Part shown: positions 29,176 through 36,305 of the stretch, piece by piece | Layout: each line of letters begins with the position of its first letter | Position numbering within the stretch: the stretch's first letter is position 1 | DNA from: a virus | IMG/VR virus record: IMGVR_UViG_3300037189_017154 | Location: 1-64,000 of that record | Reading direction: 5' to 3' (one strand) | Length of the DNA: 64,000 nucleotides | The notes under the pieces: generated by a model | Seen by the model: only the letters and a program-made list of their open reading frames with translations | The model's database searches: none | Told to the model about the DNA's origin: nothing | Made by a program: the position numbers and the translations under genes

Positions 29176-29294
29176 TGACTAAAAGAGAACTAACACCTGA
29201 GCAAGCTAAGGCCAAGCGTGCTGATGAGATTGCTTGCCGAGTATCTCTAAGCTTGTTTGTAATCTTTATGCTTATCCAAGTATTTACTAGATAA
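29175..29294 (+). CDS. tail-anchored small membrane protein
   Basis: 39 residues: a charged N-terminal half followed by one hydrophobic segment (VSLSLFVIFMLIQVF) and a short Thr-Arg end. Coupled to the upstream gene by TAATG. Function unknown. Confidence 0.55.
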   Translation: MTKRELTPEQAKAKRADEIACRVSLSLFVIFMLIQVFTR

Positions 29295-29371
29295 AAACGG
29301 ATCCAAATTTATTTCTAATTTCGGGAATAAATCTGTTAGAGTTTGAGTTGTTATTACTGAAAGGAATAAAA

Positions 29372-29896
29372 ATGACCAACTATGAAAAGTCTTATGACGA
29401 AGCCAAAACTAAGAAGTTCACCAAGCCTGAACTTTGGAGTGAAATCTTACCTAACCTATGGCTAGGTGGAACTGACGATAATGACCGAGTTGGTGATAAG
29501 CATTGCGAGTTTGATAGACAAGACATCTCTATCAAGCCACGACACTTTGATAGTGTCTATACCTTTTATGCTCACGCTAATCCTGTTGATTGGCTAGTGA
29601 AAGAGTTTAGATACGGCTACTTTGATAGTGCTGATACTGACTTTGATAAGTCAGCGTTTATGCGTATCGCTTACAACATCTTTACTGATTGGAAGTCTGG
29701 CGATAAAGTGTTGGTGCGTTGCCAAGCAGGTCTAAATAGGTCTGGCTTACTTATGGCGATAGTGCTAATGCTTGACGGCTACGAAATCCAAGAAGCGATT
29801 GACCTTATGCGTGAGAAGCGACACGAACTAGTGCTGTTCAACCCTAACTTTGTTGAGTGGTTGAGAAACCTAGACATTACCAACCCTAGTTGGTAG
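29372..29896 (+). CDS. dual-specificity / tyrosine phosphatase-like protein
   Basis: 174 residues. The Cys-based phosphatase loop CQAGLNRSG starts at C117 with R123, matching CxxGxxRS; the preceding residue is Arg rather than the usual His. An acidic loop containing DSADTDFD near 90-98 can supply the general acid. The start SEILPNLWLGGTDDN is typical of dual-specificity phosphatases. The ATG at 29372 follows GAAAGGAATAAAA. It could act on host or phage phosphoproteins or on nucleotide/RNA 5' ends; substrate unknown. Confidence 0.85.
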   Translation: MTNYEKSYDEAKTKKFTKPELWSEILPNLWLGGTDDNDRVGDKHCEFDRQDISIKPRHFDSVYTFYAHANPVDWLVKEFRYGYFDSADTDFDKSAFMRIAYNIFTDWKSGDKVLVRCQAGLNRSGLLMAIVLMLDGYEIQEAIDLMREKRHELVLFNPNFVEWLRNLDITNPSW

Positions 29897-30057
29897 TGTC
29901 TAGGGTTGAGGCCGAAGCTTGGAGATCACTAGATAAGATCACACCGGGCCGGCCGGGGGATCCAATTGGATCTACAAACACGCTAATAAATAGAGTTGCG
30001 AATTATTTGTTTGTGTGGTTAGATTGACTTATTCCCGATTAGAAAAGGAGAAATAAA

Positions 30058-30288
30058 ATGGGAAAGAAGAAACTAGATACTTGGGCGTGGTTTGTTGCTC
30101 AGTATGAAAGTCAGGGCTACAAGTCTCTAAATCAGTTCGCAATCGCAACGGGCTTACAGAAGTCTAGCCTGAGTAGGTATTTCCACAATCAGCGACACAT
30201 TCCGTCAAACACACTTGCTACGCTCTGCCGAGAGTTGCGTGTCTCACCTTACGAGTTGCTAACTGCTATTGGTGAGAAAGTTTCATAA
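30058..30288 (+). CDS. XRE-family HTH regulator
   Basis: 76 residues. A Cro/C1-type HTH spans about 20-66 (SLNQFAIATGLQKSSLSRYF, then IPSNTLATLCRELRVSPYELL). Preceded by AAAAGGAG. Likely a phage transcription regulator; differs from the two ClgR-like genes. Confidence 0.8.
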   Translation: MGKKKLDTWAWFVAQYESQGYKSLNQFAIATGLQKSSLSRYFHNQRHIPSNTLATLCRELRVSPYELLTAIGEKVS

Positions 30289-30372
30289 GCCAATCTCATA
30301 GAAAGAGATAACACCTGAGCAAGTGTTCTAAACTGCTCACTTACCGATAGACTTACAACATAAGGAGTTCTA

Positions 30373-30477
30373 ATGAAAAAGAAGCTTGCTAAAAGTTTGC
30401 TAAGTCTTAGTGGTGCTCTAATGGGTATTGCTCATAGATTATCTTGGACTGCTCATAACCTAAACACTAAAAAATAA
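30373..30477 (+). CDS. 34-residue amphipathic microprotein
   Basis: MKKKLAKSLLSLSGALMGIA, then an HRLSWTAHNLN segment and a Lys end. A cationic, amphipathic/hydrophobic peptide, possibly membrane-active. SD TAAGGAG. Function unknown. Confidence 0.5.
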   Translation: MKKKLAKSLLSLSGALMGIAHRLSWTAHNLNTKK

Positions 30478-30490
30478 AGGAACAGATCTA

Positions 30491-30619
30491 ATGACTGATA
30501 AAAATAAATCTAAGCTAGCTAAAAAAGAAAGCTGGTCTTGTATGCTGTGTGGAGCTACTACAACGGATCCAACACAAGCTCTAATCACTTATTTCCACTG
30601 GCCTTGCCCTAAAAGGTAA
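30491..30619 (+). CDS. tiny CxxC protein
   Basis: 42 residues with CMLC and a later WPCP; basic N-terminus. SD AAAGGAACAG. Probably metal-binding; function unknown. Confidence 0.5.
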   Translation: MTDKNKSKLAKKESWSCMLCGATTTDPTQALITYFHWPCPKR

Positions 30620-30642
30620 TAAAAGAAACACCGAATAAATAC

Positions 30643-30670
30643 TTGTGTATTTGTTCCCTTGTGGTATAAA
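30643..30670 (+). promoter_or_regulatory. promoter of membrane-protein cluster
   Basis: TTGTGT at 30643-30648, 16-base spacer, TATAAA at 30665-30670. Confidence 0.6.
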
Positions 30671-30702
30671 CTGGACTTATCTCTCGGAAAGGAGATTAGG
30701 AA

Positions 30703-30906
30703 ATGAAGTTCTTTGTTCGTAGATTACTTGCTGGTGTTGTTATCGTTCCACTTACGGCAGTTGCTTATGTTCTTGTCTGTGCTTTGCTTATCGGTCTTGG
30801 TGCTGGGCAGAATGAATCGGTTGCTGGGTATTTCGGTATTGGTCTATGGTTTGGTGTAGGCTTGACCTTAGTGTTTGCTTTTGACGCTCTTAGGAAGGTG
30901 AAGTAA
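30703..30906 (+). CDS. small membrane protein, two TM segments
   Basis: 67 residues with hydrophobic spans at about 8-30 and 42-60 and short basic ends. Starts like the 18327 product. TAATG overlap with the next gene. Candidate holin-like protein given the small size, two TM topology and neighbouring peptidoglycan-binding gene. Confidence 0.6.
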   Translation: MKFFVRRLLAGVVIVPLTAVAYVLVCALLIGLGAGQNESVAGYFGIGLWFGVGLTLVFAFDALRKVK

Positions 30907-31091
30907 TGAAGTTCTTGTTGATGTTCTTGGCTGTCTGGTCTATTGTTGCTGGTATTTATTATGGTGAAGTAGAAGGACACTTTGTATCCTTGATGATTGG
31001 TCTATCTCTTGGTGCTTTACTGATGTTTGGTGCTTTGGTTCTTGCGATTAGTGAGTTGCCACGATTCATTAGGCGTAGGAATAGACGCTAA
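30906..31091 (+). CDS. small membrane protein, two TM segments
   Basis: 61 residues with two hydrophobic spans (about 2-20 and 30-50) and a C-terminal Arg cluster (RFIRRRNRR). Coupled to the upstream gene. Possible holin/antiholin partner. Terminator follows. Confidence 0.6.
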   Translation: MKFLLMFLAVWSIVAGIYYGEVEGHFVSLMIGLSLGALLMFGALVLAISELPRFIRRRNRR

Positions 31092-31102
31092 CCTGTTTTA
31101 CT

Positions 31103-31133
31103 AAACACCCCTAGGAAACTAGGGGTGTTTTTT
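31103..31133 (+). terminator. rho-independent terminator
   Basis: AAACACCCCTAG pairs with CTAGGGGTGTTT, followed by a T run. Confidence 0.9.
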
Positions 31134-31152
31134 ATAGTGGTATCCTTGACTT

Positions 31153-31305
31153 ATGATCGAAATAATTATTTATATTCTTTTAGCTATAACTGGGCTGTTT
31201 ATTTTTTACATAGCTGCCCTGCTACCTATAGCTAAGCTCATCTACACATACGGAGAGTCTAAAGACGATTGGTATTCGCATTATGAGGAAGAAGCATTAG
31301 ATTGA
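31153..31305 (+). CDS. single-TM small membrane protein
   Basis: 50 residues: one long hydrophobic segment (about 3-29) followed by an acidic cytoplasmic-type tail (YGESKDDWYSHYEEEALD). TGATG overlap with the next gene. Function unknown; part of the membrane-protein cluster. Confidence 0.55.
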   Translation: MIEIIIYILLAITGLFIFYIAALLPIAKLIYTYGESKDDWYSHYEEEALD

Positions 31306-31466
31306 TGGAGATTGCTGGTTTAGTATTGATCCTTGTATTCCTGGCCGGATTGACTGCCGGGATCTCATATTTGATCTTGTTCGTGTATGCTAATCGAGTG
31401 ATCCGGAATAATGATCCGGATCCACAAACTCTACTCGGAGTAGTATCTCCGAAGAAAGAAGACTAA
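31305..31466 (+). CDS. single-TM small membrane protein
   Basis: 53 residues: hydrophobic span about 5-28, then a polar tail containing NDPDPQ. Overlaps both neighbours by one base. Function unknown; single-pass proteins next to lysin-like genes can be spanin or holin components (inference). Confidence 0.55.
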   Translation: MEIAGLVLILVFLAGLTAGISYLILFVYANRVIRNNDPDPQTLLGVVSPKKED

Positions 31467-31627
31467 TGTCTAGTTGGCTTATTCGTTTGCGTGATCTAGT
31501 TTGGCCGGCGATCATCTCTGTGATCCTGGTATCTGCTTCTGTGATCGTTGCGTTCTTTGCTCCACCTATCGCCGTAGTTCTAGGACTCGGTGGTATCTCA
31601 TTCGCTCTATTAGCTCAGCGTGCTTAG
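31466..31627 (+). CDS. holin-like membrane protein, two TM segments
   Basis: 53 residues with two hydrophobic spans separated by a short turn (LVWPAIISVILVSASVIVAF and PPIAVVLGLGGISFALL), short charged ends. Small size and position directly before a peptidoglycan-binding protein fit a holin. Coupled by TAATG upstream. Confidence 0.55.
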   Translation: MSSWLIRLRDLVWPAIISVILVSASVIVAFFAPPIAVVLGLGGISFALLAQRA

Positions 31628-31648
31628 CTGAGAGATTGGTAATAAATT

Positions 31649-32215
31649 ATGTCAAGTAAGAAATCAAATGGATCTGATGATCTAGATCCGATCGTAGATC
31701 AAGATCAGGATCTAGAAGTTGATCAGATTGTAGATCCGGAGCCGATCGTTGATCAGGATCCGATCGTAGATCCGGTTGTTGATCAGGATCCGGTTGTTGA
31801 TCAGGTTGTAGATCCGATCGTAGATCCGGAGCCGATCGTTGTAGCCCCGATCATTGAGATCACTGATGGTGGAATGATCCCGATCCCTTCTCGCCCGATC
31901 GTTCCTCAGGAAGTAACTCCGGCTGGCCCGGCTGTTGTTGGGTTTGGAGTCTTTGATGAAGTGTTCCTGGACAAGTGTATCTACAAGAATGTATACAATC
32001 GTAAGTCGCTAACGATCCACCACTTACAACGGAGATTGTATGAGCTAGGGTACATCGTAGCTCTAAAGGACAAGGATGGGTATTACGGGGATCTAACTAG
32101 ATCAGCTGTAGCTCAGTTCCAGGCAGATCGTAATCTAGCTGGGGATGGCCTTATGACTGCTGAAGCCTTTGAGCTCATCTTTGCTAACGATCCGAATGTG
32201 AAAGTCGTTCTATAG
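31649..32215 (+). CDS. peptidoglycan-binding protein with VD-P/Q repeat linker
   Basis: 188 residues. Residues 10-70 are a low-complexity linker of VDP/VDQD units (PIVDQDPIVDP-type repeats) whose codons are almost continuous GATC. Residues 110-185 are a PG-binding-1 domain (SLTIHHLQRRLYELGY, then YYGDLTRSAVAQFQADRNL and TAEAFELIF). No catalytic domain or signal peptide is seen. May be a wall-anchoring partner of the membrane cluster or a virion wall-binding protein. Confidence 0.7.
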   Translation: MSSKKSNGSDDLDPIVDQDQDLEVDQIVDPEPIVDQDPIVDPVVDQDPVVDQVVDPIVDPEPIVVAPIIEITDGGMIPIPSRPIVPQEVTPAGPAVVGFGVFDEVFLDKCIYKNVYNRKSLTIHHLQRRLYELGYIVALKDKDGYYGDLTRSAVAQFQADRNLAGDGLMTAEAFELIFANDPNVKVVL

Positions 32216-32231
32216 ATCGTTGTTCGCTGTT

Positions 32232-32268
32232 GAGAGATGCCAATCTGTTATACGGGTTGGCATTTCTC
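32232..32268 (+). terminator. hairpin, probable terminator
   Basis: GAGAGATGCCAA pairs imperfectly with TTGGCATTTCTC, followed by GTTATTAT. No strong U-tract, so moderate confidence. Confidence 0.5.
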
Positions 32269-32314
32269 GTTATTATCCTGTAATGTTGGGAAAAGACAAG
32301 ACAAAGGAGAAATT

Positions 32315-32893
32315 ATGTCTAATTATGTAAAGCAGAACCACGAACTACCTAGTGAAGTGCTAGATAGTGCCAAATCTATTCCATCTCGGGATAAGCAGAC
32401 TAGAAACGCTTATGTAAAGGCTCTAAGAGAGCAAGGGTGGACATTTGAGAGCATTAGCGTAGCATTTGGTATGACTAGGGAGAGAGTTCGTCAAATTGCC
32501 ATTATGGAGAGCAATACGGACATTGTGAAGGACTATCCACTACCTTTACCACCATTGGCTCCCGAAGTAGTGAAAGTGAAGCGTGAGCTCATCTTGCCTA
32601 GCGACAAGGTGCTTAGTCGCTTACTAGAACTACAACCACTAGCACAACAGGTGCGTTCCAATAGCAAGAAGTATCGTAGTGAAGCAGAAGAATACTCACA
32701 CTTACTAAATCACGCTATCGAAGTAGAAGGTGTATCAACTTATCGGTTAGCCAAACTACTAGGTATCACTCACGGGGCTATTCGTTTCCGTCTTGCTAGA
32801 TACGGCTATAAGCCTGAAACGGCAGGTAAGAGTTCTGTTTACTCTGCTATTCTGGATAAGAATAGAGTGGGTATCACTACCACCATTGAGTAA
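32315..32893 (+). CDS. HTH protein, candidate small terminase subunit
   Basis: 192 residues with two HTH-like segments: ALREQGWTFESISVAFGMTRERVRQIA (about 41-67, sigma-4/FixJ-like) and STYRLAKLLGITHGAIRFRL near 150. It ends 12 bases before the large terminase gene, the usual place of terS. The 36463 product has the same two-part layout (ALFAAGWTLASIGAAF and IAEIARAAGVTHRAISRRL), suggesting paralogy. The ATG at 32315 follows AAAGGAG. Could instead be a late-gene regulator. Confidence 0.6.
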   Translation: MSNYVKQNHELPSEVLDSAKSIPSRDKQTRNAYVKALREQGWTFESISVAFGMTRERVRQIAIMESNTDIVKDYPLPLPPLAPEVVKVKRELILPSDKVLSRLLELQPLAQQVRSNSKKYRSEAEEYSHLLNHAIEVEGVSTYRLAKLLGITHGAIRFRLARYGYKPETAGKSSVYSAILDKNRVGITTTIE

Positions 32894-32905
32894 TTAGGAG
32901 TGTAA

Positions 32906-34315
32906 GTGGCTAAATCACTTATGGAACAGATCGCTTTACTACCACCTGAAGAACAAGCAAGAGTATTAGCTGGAATGGATCCGGAGACTCTTATGTGGGA
33001 CTGGTCTGCTTGGGGTAGACCTGAGCAACAAGCTCCCGTAGGTGATTGGAACATCTGGGCTTACATCGCTGGTCGTGGTGCTGGTAAGACTAGGACTGCT
33101 GCTGAGTGGGTTCGTGAAGAAGCGAAATACACTACAACAGGACAACGACGCTTTGCTTTGGTAGCAAGAACAGCAGCCGATGTACGAGATGTGATCGTAG
33201 AAGGTGAGTCAGGAATTATGAATGTGACTCCCCCTAGTGAAAGGCCACTATACGAACCATCTAAGCGTAGGTTGACCTGGCCTAACGGAAATGTCGCTAC
33301 TTGCTTTACAGCAGACGAACCAGACTCTCTCCGTGGACCTCAGTTCACTCACGCCTGGGGAGATGAGATTGCTGCCTGGCGACAGACACCAGACGCAGCT
33401 GGTATGACTGCTTTTGATAACTTGCGTGTTGGAACTCGTCTTGGTGCTACTCCTAAGATTATGGTCACTACCACACCGAAGCGTGTTCCACTTTTGTATA
33501 AGTTGATCGAAGAAGCGAAGACAGGTCGAGTAGTGATCACTCGTGGATCTACTATGGATAACTCGGGGAACCTATCTGTTGCTTATCTAGACGCTATTAC
33601 TGGTGTTTATGCTGGAACTCGCCTAGCTCAGCAAGAAATCTATGGTGAGATGCTAGACAGCGTAGAAGGTGCTTTGTGGACAGAAGAACTGATTGAGCAA
33701 CATAGACAAGGTGCTATGCCATTAGGGACTCCACTAAGAGTGATCGGTGTTGACCCTAGCGTTGCTGAGAACCCTAGAGATGAATGTGGGATCGTTGTAT
33801 GTGCTTCTACCTCTGAGCGTGATCTGTATAAGCGACACGCTTGGGTATTAGAAGACGCTAGCGTTCACGGATCTCCGGATGTTTGGGCTAACAAGGTTGT
33901 TGAGATGGCTCGTAAGTGGGGATGTCCTGTAGTAGCTGAAGTAAACCAAGGTGGAGCATTGGTAAAGAATGCGATCCACACTATCGATCCAAACATTACT
34001 GTATTAGAAGTTCATTCTAAGTATGGTAAAGCTCTTAGAGCTGAACCTGTTACATTGGCTTATGAGCAGGGTAGAGTTCACCATTTAGGTTATCTCGGAT
34101 CCTTAGAGAGCCAGATGTATTCCTGGATCCCTGGAGAAGGTAAATCTCCCGATCGTGTTGACGCATTAGTTCACGCTCTCACTGCTCTAATGATCAAGCC
34201 TCCGTCTGGCTTTACTGGGGGAAAGATTACAGCTCGATCCGTGGCCGGAAGAAAGATCCCTAATGTTCGTGGTAATGACGCAACTGGATCTAGGGGAATC
34301 TTTAGAGTTAGATAA
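32906..34315 (+). CDS. terL: terminase large subunit
   Basis: 469 residues, GTG start behind TTAGGAG. ATPase domain: Walker A GRGAGKT at 56-62 and a Walker-B-like WGDE in FTHAWGDEIAAW. C-terminal RNase H-type nuclease with VIGVDPSVAENPRDECGIVV, AEVNQGG and DRVDALVHAL carrying the acidic metal ligands. Length and motif order match actinophage terminases. It packages DNA through the portal. Positioned after the candidate small subunit and 3.3 kb before the portal. Confidence 0.95.
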   Translation: MAKSLMEQIALLPPEEQARVLAGMDPETLMWDWSAWGRPEQQAPVGDWNIWAYIAGRGAGKTRTAAEWVREEAKYTTTGQRRFALVARTAADVRDVIVEGESGIMNVTPPSERPLYEPSKRRLTWPNGNVATCFTADEPDSLRGPQFTHAWGDEIAAWRQTPDAAGMTAFDNLRVGTRLGATPKIMVTTTPKRVPLLYKLIEEAKTGRVVITRGSTMDNSGNLSVAYLDAITGVYAGTRLAQQEIYGEMLDSVEGALWTEELIEQHRQGAMPLGTPLRVIGVDPSVAENPRDECGIVVCASTSERDLYKRHAWVLEDASVHGSPDVWANKVVEMARKWGCPVVAEVNQGGALVKNAIHTIDPNITVLEVHSKYGKALRAEPVTLAYEQGRVHHLGYLGSLESQMYSWIPGEGKSPDRVDALVHALTALMIKPPSGFTGGKITARSVAGRKIPNVRGNDATGSRGIFRVR

Positions 34316-34391
34316 TTATTTGGGAATAAATCCCTTGCTTTGTCGGTTGTATGTAGTAGAGTGTAATCAACTACTACGAAAGGCTCTAACT

Positions 34392-34517
34392 ATGGACGCT
34401 TCTAACCTTTACTATGGCGACGAAACCCTAGACGATTGTACCCGTGAAGAATACGACGCTTGGGTAAATCGTCCTGAAGTTTGGGACGACAACTGGGACA
34501 AGAAGGAAACTGACTAA
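34392..34517 (+). CDS. acidic microprotein
   Basis: 41 residues, acidic and aromatic-rich (DDNWDKKETD end). The ATG at 34392 follows TACGAAAGGCTC. TAATG overlap with the next gene. Unknown function. Confidence 0.6.
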   Translation: MDASNLYYGDETLDDCTREEYDAWVNRPEVWDDNWDKKETD

Positions 34518-34741
34518 TGGCAACTACTAACCCTTACACCAACTACTCGGCCGAAGCTTTGGGCTATGCTCTGGAAGCAGCAAATCGCAAGGTATCACTT
34601 GGCGACACTAGCGAAGACTTGCTCACTATGATTGAGCAGATGGGCGAAGCTTTAGAACAGAAGCAGGGGACGGATAGGTGCCAACACGGCGTCTATCTTT
34701 ATGGTGATGTGTCCCCGTCTTGTTGGGAATGTGAAGCCTAG
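34517..34741 (+). CDS. hypothetical protein with C-terminal Cys cluster
   Basis: 74 residues; helical N-terminal part and a terminal C-x-H...C-W-E-C motif likely to bind zinc. Coupled to the upstream microprotein. Unknown function. Confidence 0.6.
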   Translation: MATTNPYTNYSAEALGYALEAANRKVSLGDTSEDLLTMIEQMGEALEQKQGTDRCQHGVYLYGDVSPSCWECEA

Positions 34742-34750
34742 TAATCTCTT

Positions 34751-34791
34751 AATAAATAATCCCTTATCAAGCTGGTAAGGGATTATTTATT
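34751..34791 (+). terminator. rho-independent terminator
   Basis: AATAAATAATCCCTTA pairs with TAAGGGATTATTTATT. Sequence is homologous to the terminator at 35287-35327, as if duplicated with its gene. Confidence 0.75.
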
Positions 34792-34926
34792 ATGCTGATC
34801 GGTTGCTTCTATGATCATTACCAGGCTAAAAATAGATCCAAAATAAATAAAAAATCTGGGAATAAATACCTTGCCTGATTGGTTATTTATAGTAAGATGA
34901 AATCACCACTCCGGAAAGGAACCCTA

Positions 34927-35274
34927 ATGAACCTAGAACACGCACAACTTTTTGAGTTTATTTGTGATGACGCTAGTTATGGTGGCATTGGCTACTGGGC
35001 TAGTTTGGCTGATAATAACCCTGAGAAGCAGACCTACTCTGTGGAAGTAAGACCTGAATACAGAGATGATGAAATCAAGGACAAGGTGCTAACTTACCAA
35101 GACCTTTATGACGCTTGCGAGAAGTTAGCCACTGGTAAGGTGTCTGTAAATAGCAACACCAAGAAAGTCTGCCAACAGATTATTCTTGACCCTACTGATG
35201 ATGTAGATTATGACGCAGAAGACGCAGACTGTATTGTCCAAGTTGCTATGTTCGGTGAAATCCTATTTGGCTAA
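34927..35274 (+). CDS. hypothetical protein
   Basis: 115 residues, acidic, no recognised domain (MNLEHAQLFEFICDDASYGGIGYWASLADNNPEK has the look of a conserved phage family, but I cannot name it). Leader CCGGAAAGGAACC. Last gene before the non-coding repeat block. Confidence 0.65.
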   Translation: MNLEHAQLFEFICDDASYGGIGYWASLADNNPEKQTYSVEVRPEYRDDEIKDKVLTYQDLYDACEKLATGKVSVNSNTKKVCQQIILDPTDDVDYDAEDADCIVQVAMFGEILFG

Positions 35275-35286
35275 TCACTAATCTCT

Positions 35287-35327
35287 AATAAGTAATCCCT
35301 TGCTGAGCTAGCAGGGGATTATTTATT
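35287..35327 (+). terminator. rho-independent terminator
   Basis: AATAAGTAATCCC pairs with GGGATTATTTATT around a GC-rich inner stem. Ends the rightward transcripts before the repeat block. Confidence 0.75.
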
Positions 35328-35329
35328 TA

Positions 35330-35760
35330 TACGGATGATCATTGCTACTGATCATTGATCATTGATCATACGGATCCGATCATTTGATCTGATCATTTGA
35401 TCTGATCATTGATCATAGGCAGATCCGATCATATACGGTGATCCTGATCCATAGATCATTGCTGCTTAGATCCATTTGTGATCATTGATCTTGATCTGAT
35501 CTTATACGGTGATCTGATCTGATCTGATCATAAGTTTTGATCTAGATCTGATCTGCCGATCTATTACGGCTATACGGTTGATCATTTGTCCCTGATCGTT
35601 GCTTTGATCATTGATCTTGATCTGATCATTATTAGATCAGCTGATCTAATTATTTTTTATTCGTTAGATCATTTGATCATTGCTTTTTTATTTTTATTTG
35701 ATCGTGATCAATAAGACGGAGCCTCTATCTAATGATCATTGCCTATCACTAATGATCAAT
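35330..35760. repeat. GATC-word cluster, candidate origin or protein-binding region
   Basis: Non-coding. GATC occurs every few bases, mostly as GATCATTGATC, TTGATCTGATC or GGATCCGATC. An A/T-rich stretch at about 35648-35710 (runs of T and A) could be an unwinding element. Nothing else in the window except spacers and the 31649 linker approaches this GATC density. Confidence 0.6.
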
Positions 35761-35799
35761 ACCCCCCTGTCCTTTATCAAGTGGAATACGGTGATCATT

Positions 35800-36190
35800 T
35801 ATAGCTCATAGCTCAGCTGGGTAGCTCAGCTCATAGCTCAGCTGGGTAGCTATCTAAGCTCATAGCTCAGCTCATAGCTCAGCTGGGTAGCTCAGCTCAT
35901 AGCTCAGCTGGGTAGCTCATAGCTCAGCTCATAGCTCAGCTCGTATCTGGTAGCTCAGCTCATAGCTCGTAGCTCAGCTCATTAGCTAGCTCATAGCTCA
36001 GCTCAGCTCATAGCTCAGCTCGTTAGAAGTTTGTAGCTCAGCTCATAGCTCGTAGCTCAGCTCATCAGCTAGGTAGCTCAGCTCGTAGCTCAGCTCAGCT
36101 CGTAGCTCAGCTCATAGCTCATCAGCTAGGTAGCTCAGCTCGTAGCTCAGCTCATCAGCTAGGTCATCAGCTCAGCTCGTTAGAAGTTTG
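35800..36190. repeat. AGCT-word cluster (imperfect TAGCTCAGCTCA repeats)
   Basis: Non-coding, built from irregular copies of TAGCTCAGCTCA, CAGCTGGGTAGCTC and TCATCAGCTAGG. Repeats are unevenly spaced and mostly palindromic in the AGCT core. Two TCGTTAGAAGTT motifs are embedded (36020-36031, 36177-36188). The words resemble tRNA D-arm sequence, but no acceptor, anticodon or T arm is present. Confidence 0.7.
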
Positions 36191-36202
36191 TGTGTTATTT
36201 GG

Positions 36203-36221
36203 TTAGGTTAGGCTTGCCTAA
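36203..36221. promoter_or_regulatory. IdeR/DtxR/DmdR-type iron box 1
   Basis: TTAGGTTAGGCTTGCCTAA matches the 19-bp actinobacterial iron box (TTAGGTTAGSCTAACCTAA) at 17 of 19 positions. Such sites are bound by Fe(II)-loaded IdeR/DtxR/DmdR1 to repress iron-regulated genes. Confidence 0.65.
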
Positions 36222-36286
36222 CTTACTAGGTCTGGTCTGGTTCGTTAGAAGTTGGAGCGTTTGTCTGTCCAAATAGTTATGTAAAG

Positions 36287-36305
36287 TTAGGTAAGCCTTA
36301 CCTAA
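36287..36305. promoter_or_regulatory. IdeR/DtxR/DmdR-type iron box 2
   Basis: TTAGGTAAGCCTTACCTAA is a perfect palindrome matching the iron-box consensus at 17 of 19 positions. It lies just after a plausible promoter (TTGTCT at 36261, TAAAGT at 36282), as a repressor operator would. Confidence 0.65.

Noticed and set aside
35800-36190. Possible tRNA or tRNA array suggested by TAGCTCAGCTGGGTAGCTC
   Set aside because: Only D-arm-like words are present; no anticodon arm, T arm (GGTTCGA) or acceptor pairing can be drawn.
35330-36190. Possible CRISPR array
   Set aside because: Repeats are short, irregularly spaced and overlapping, with no constant-length spacers and no cas genes in the window.
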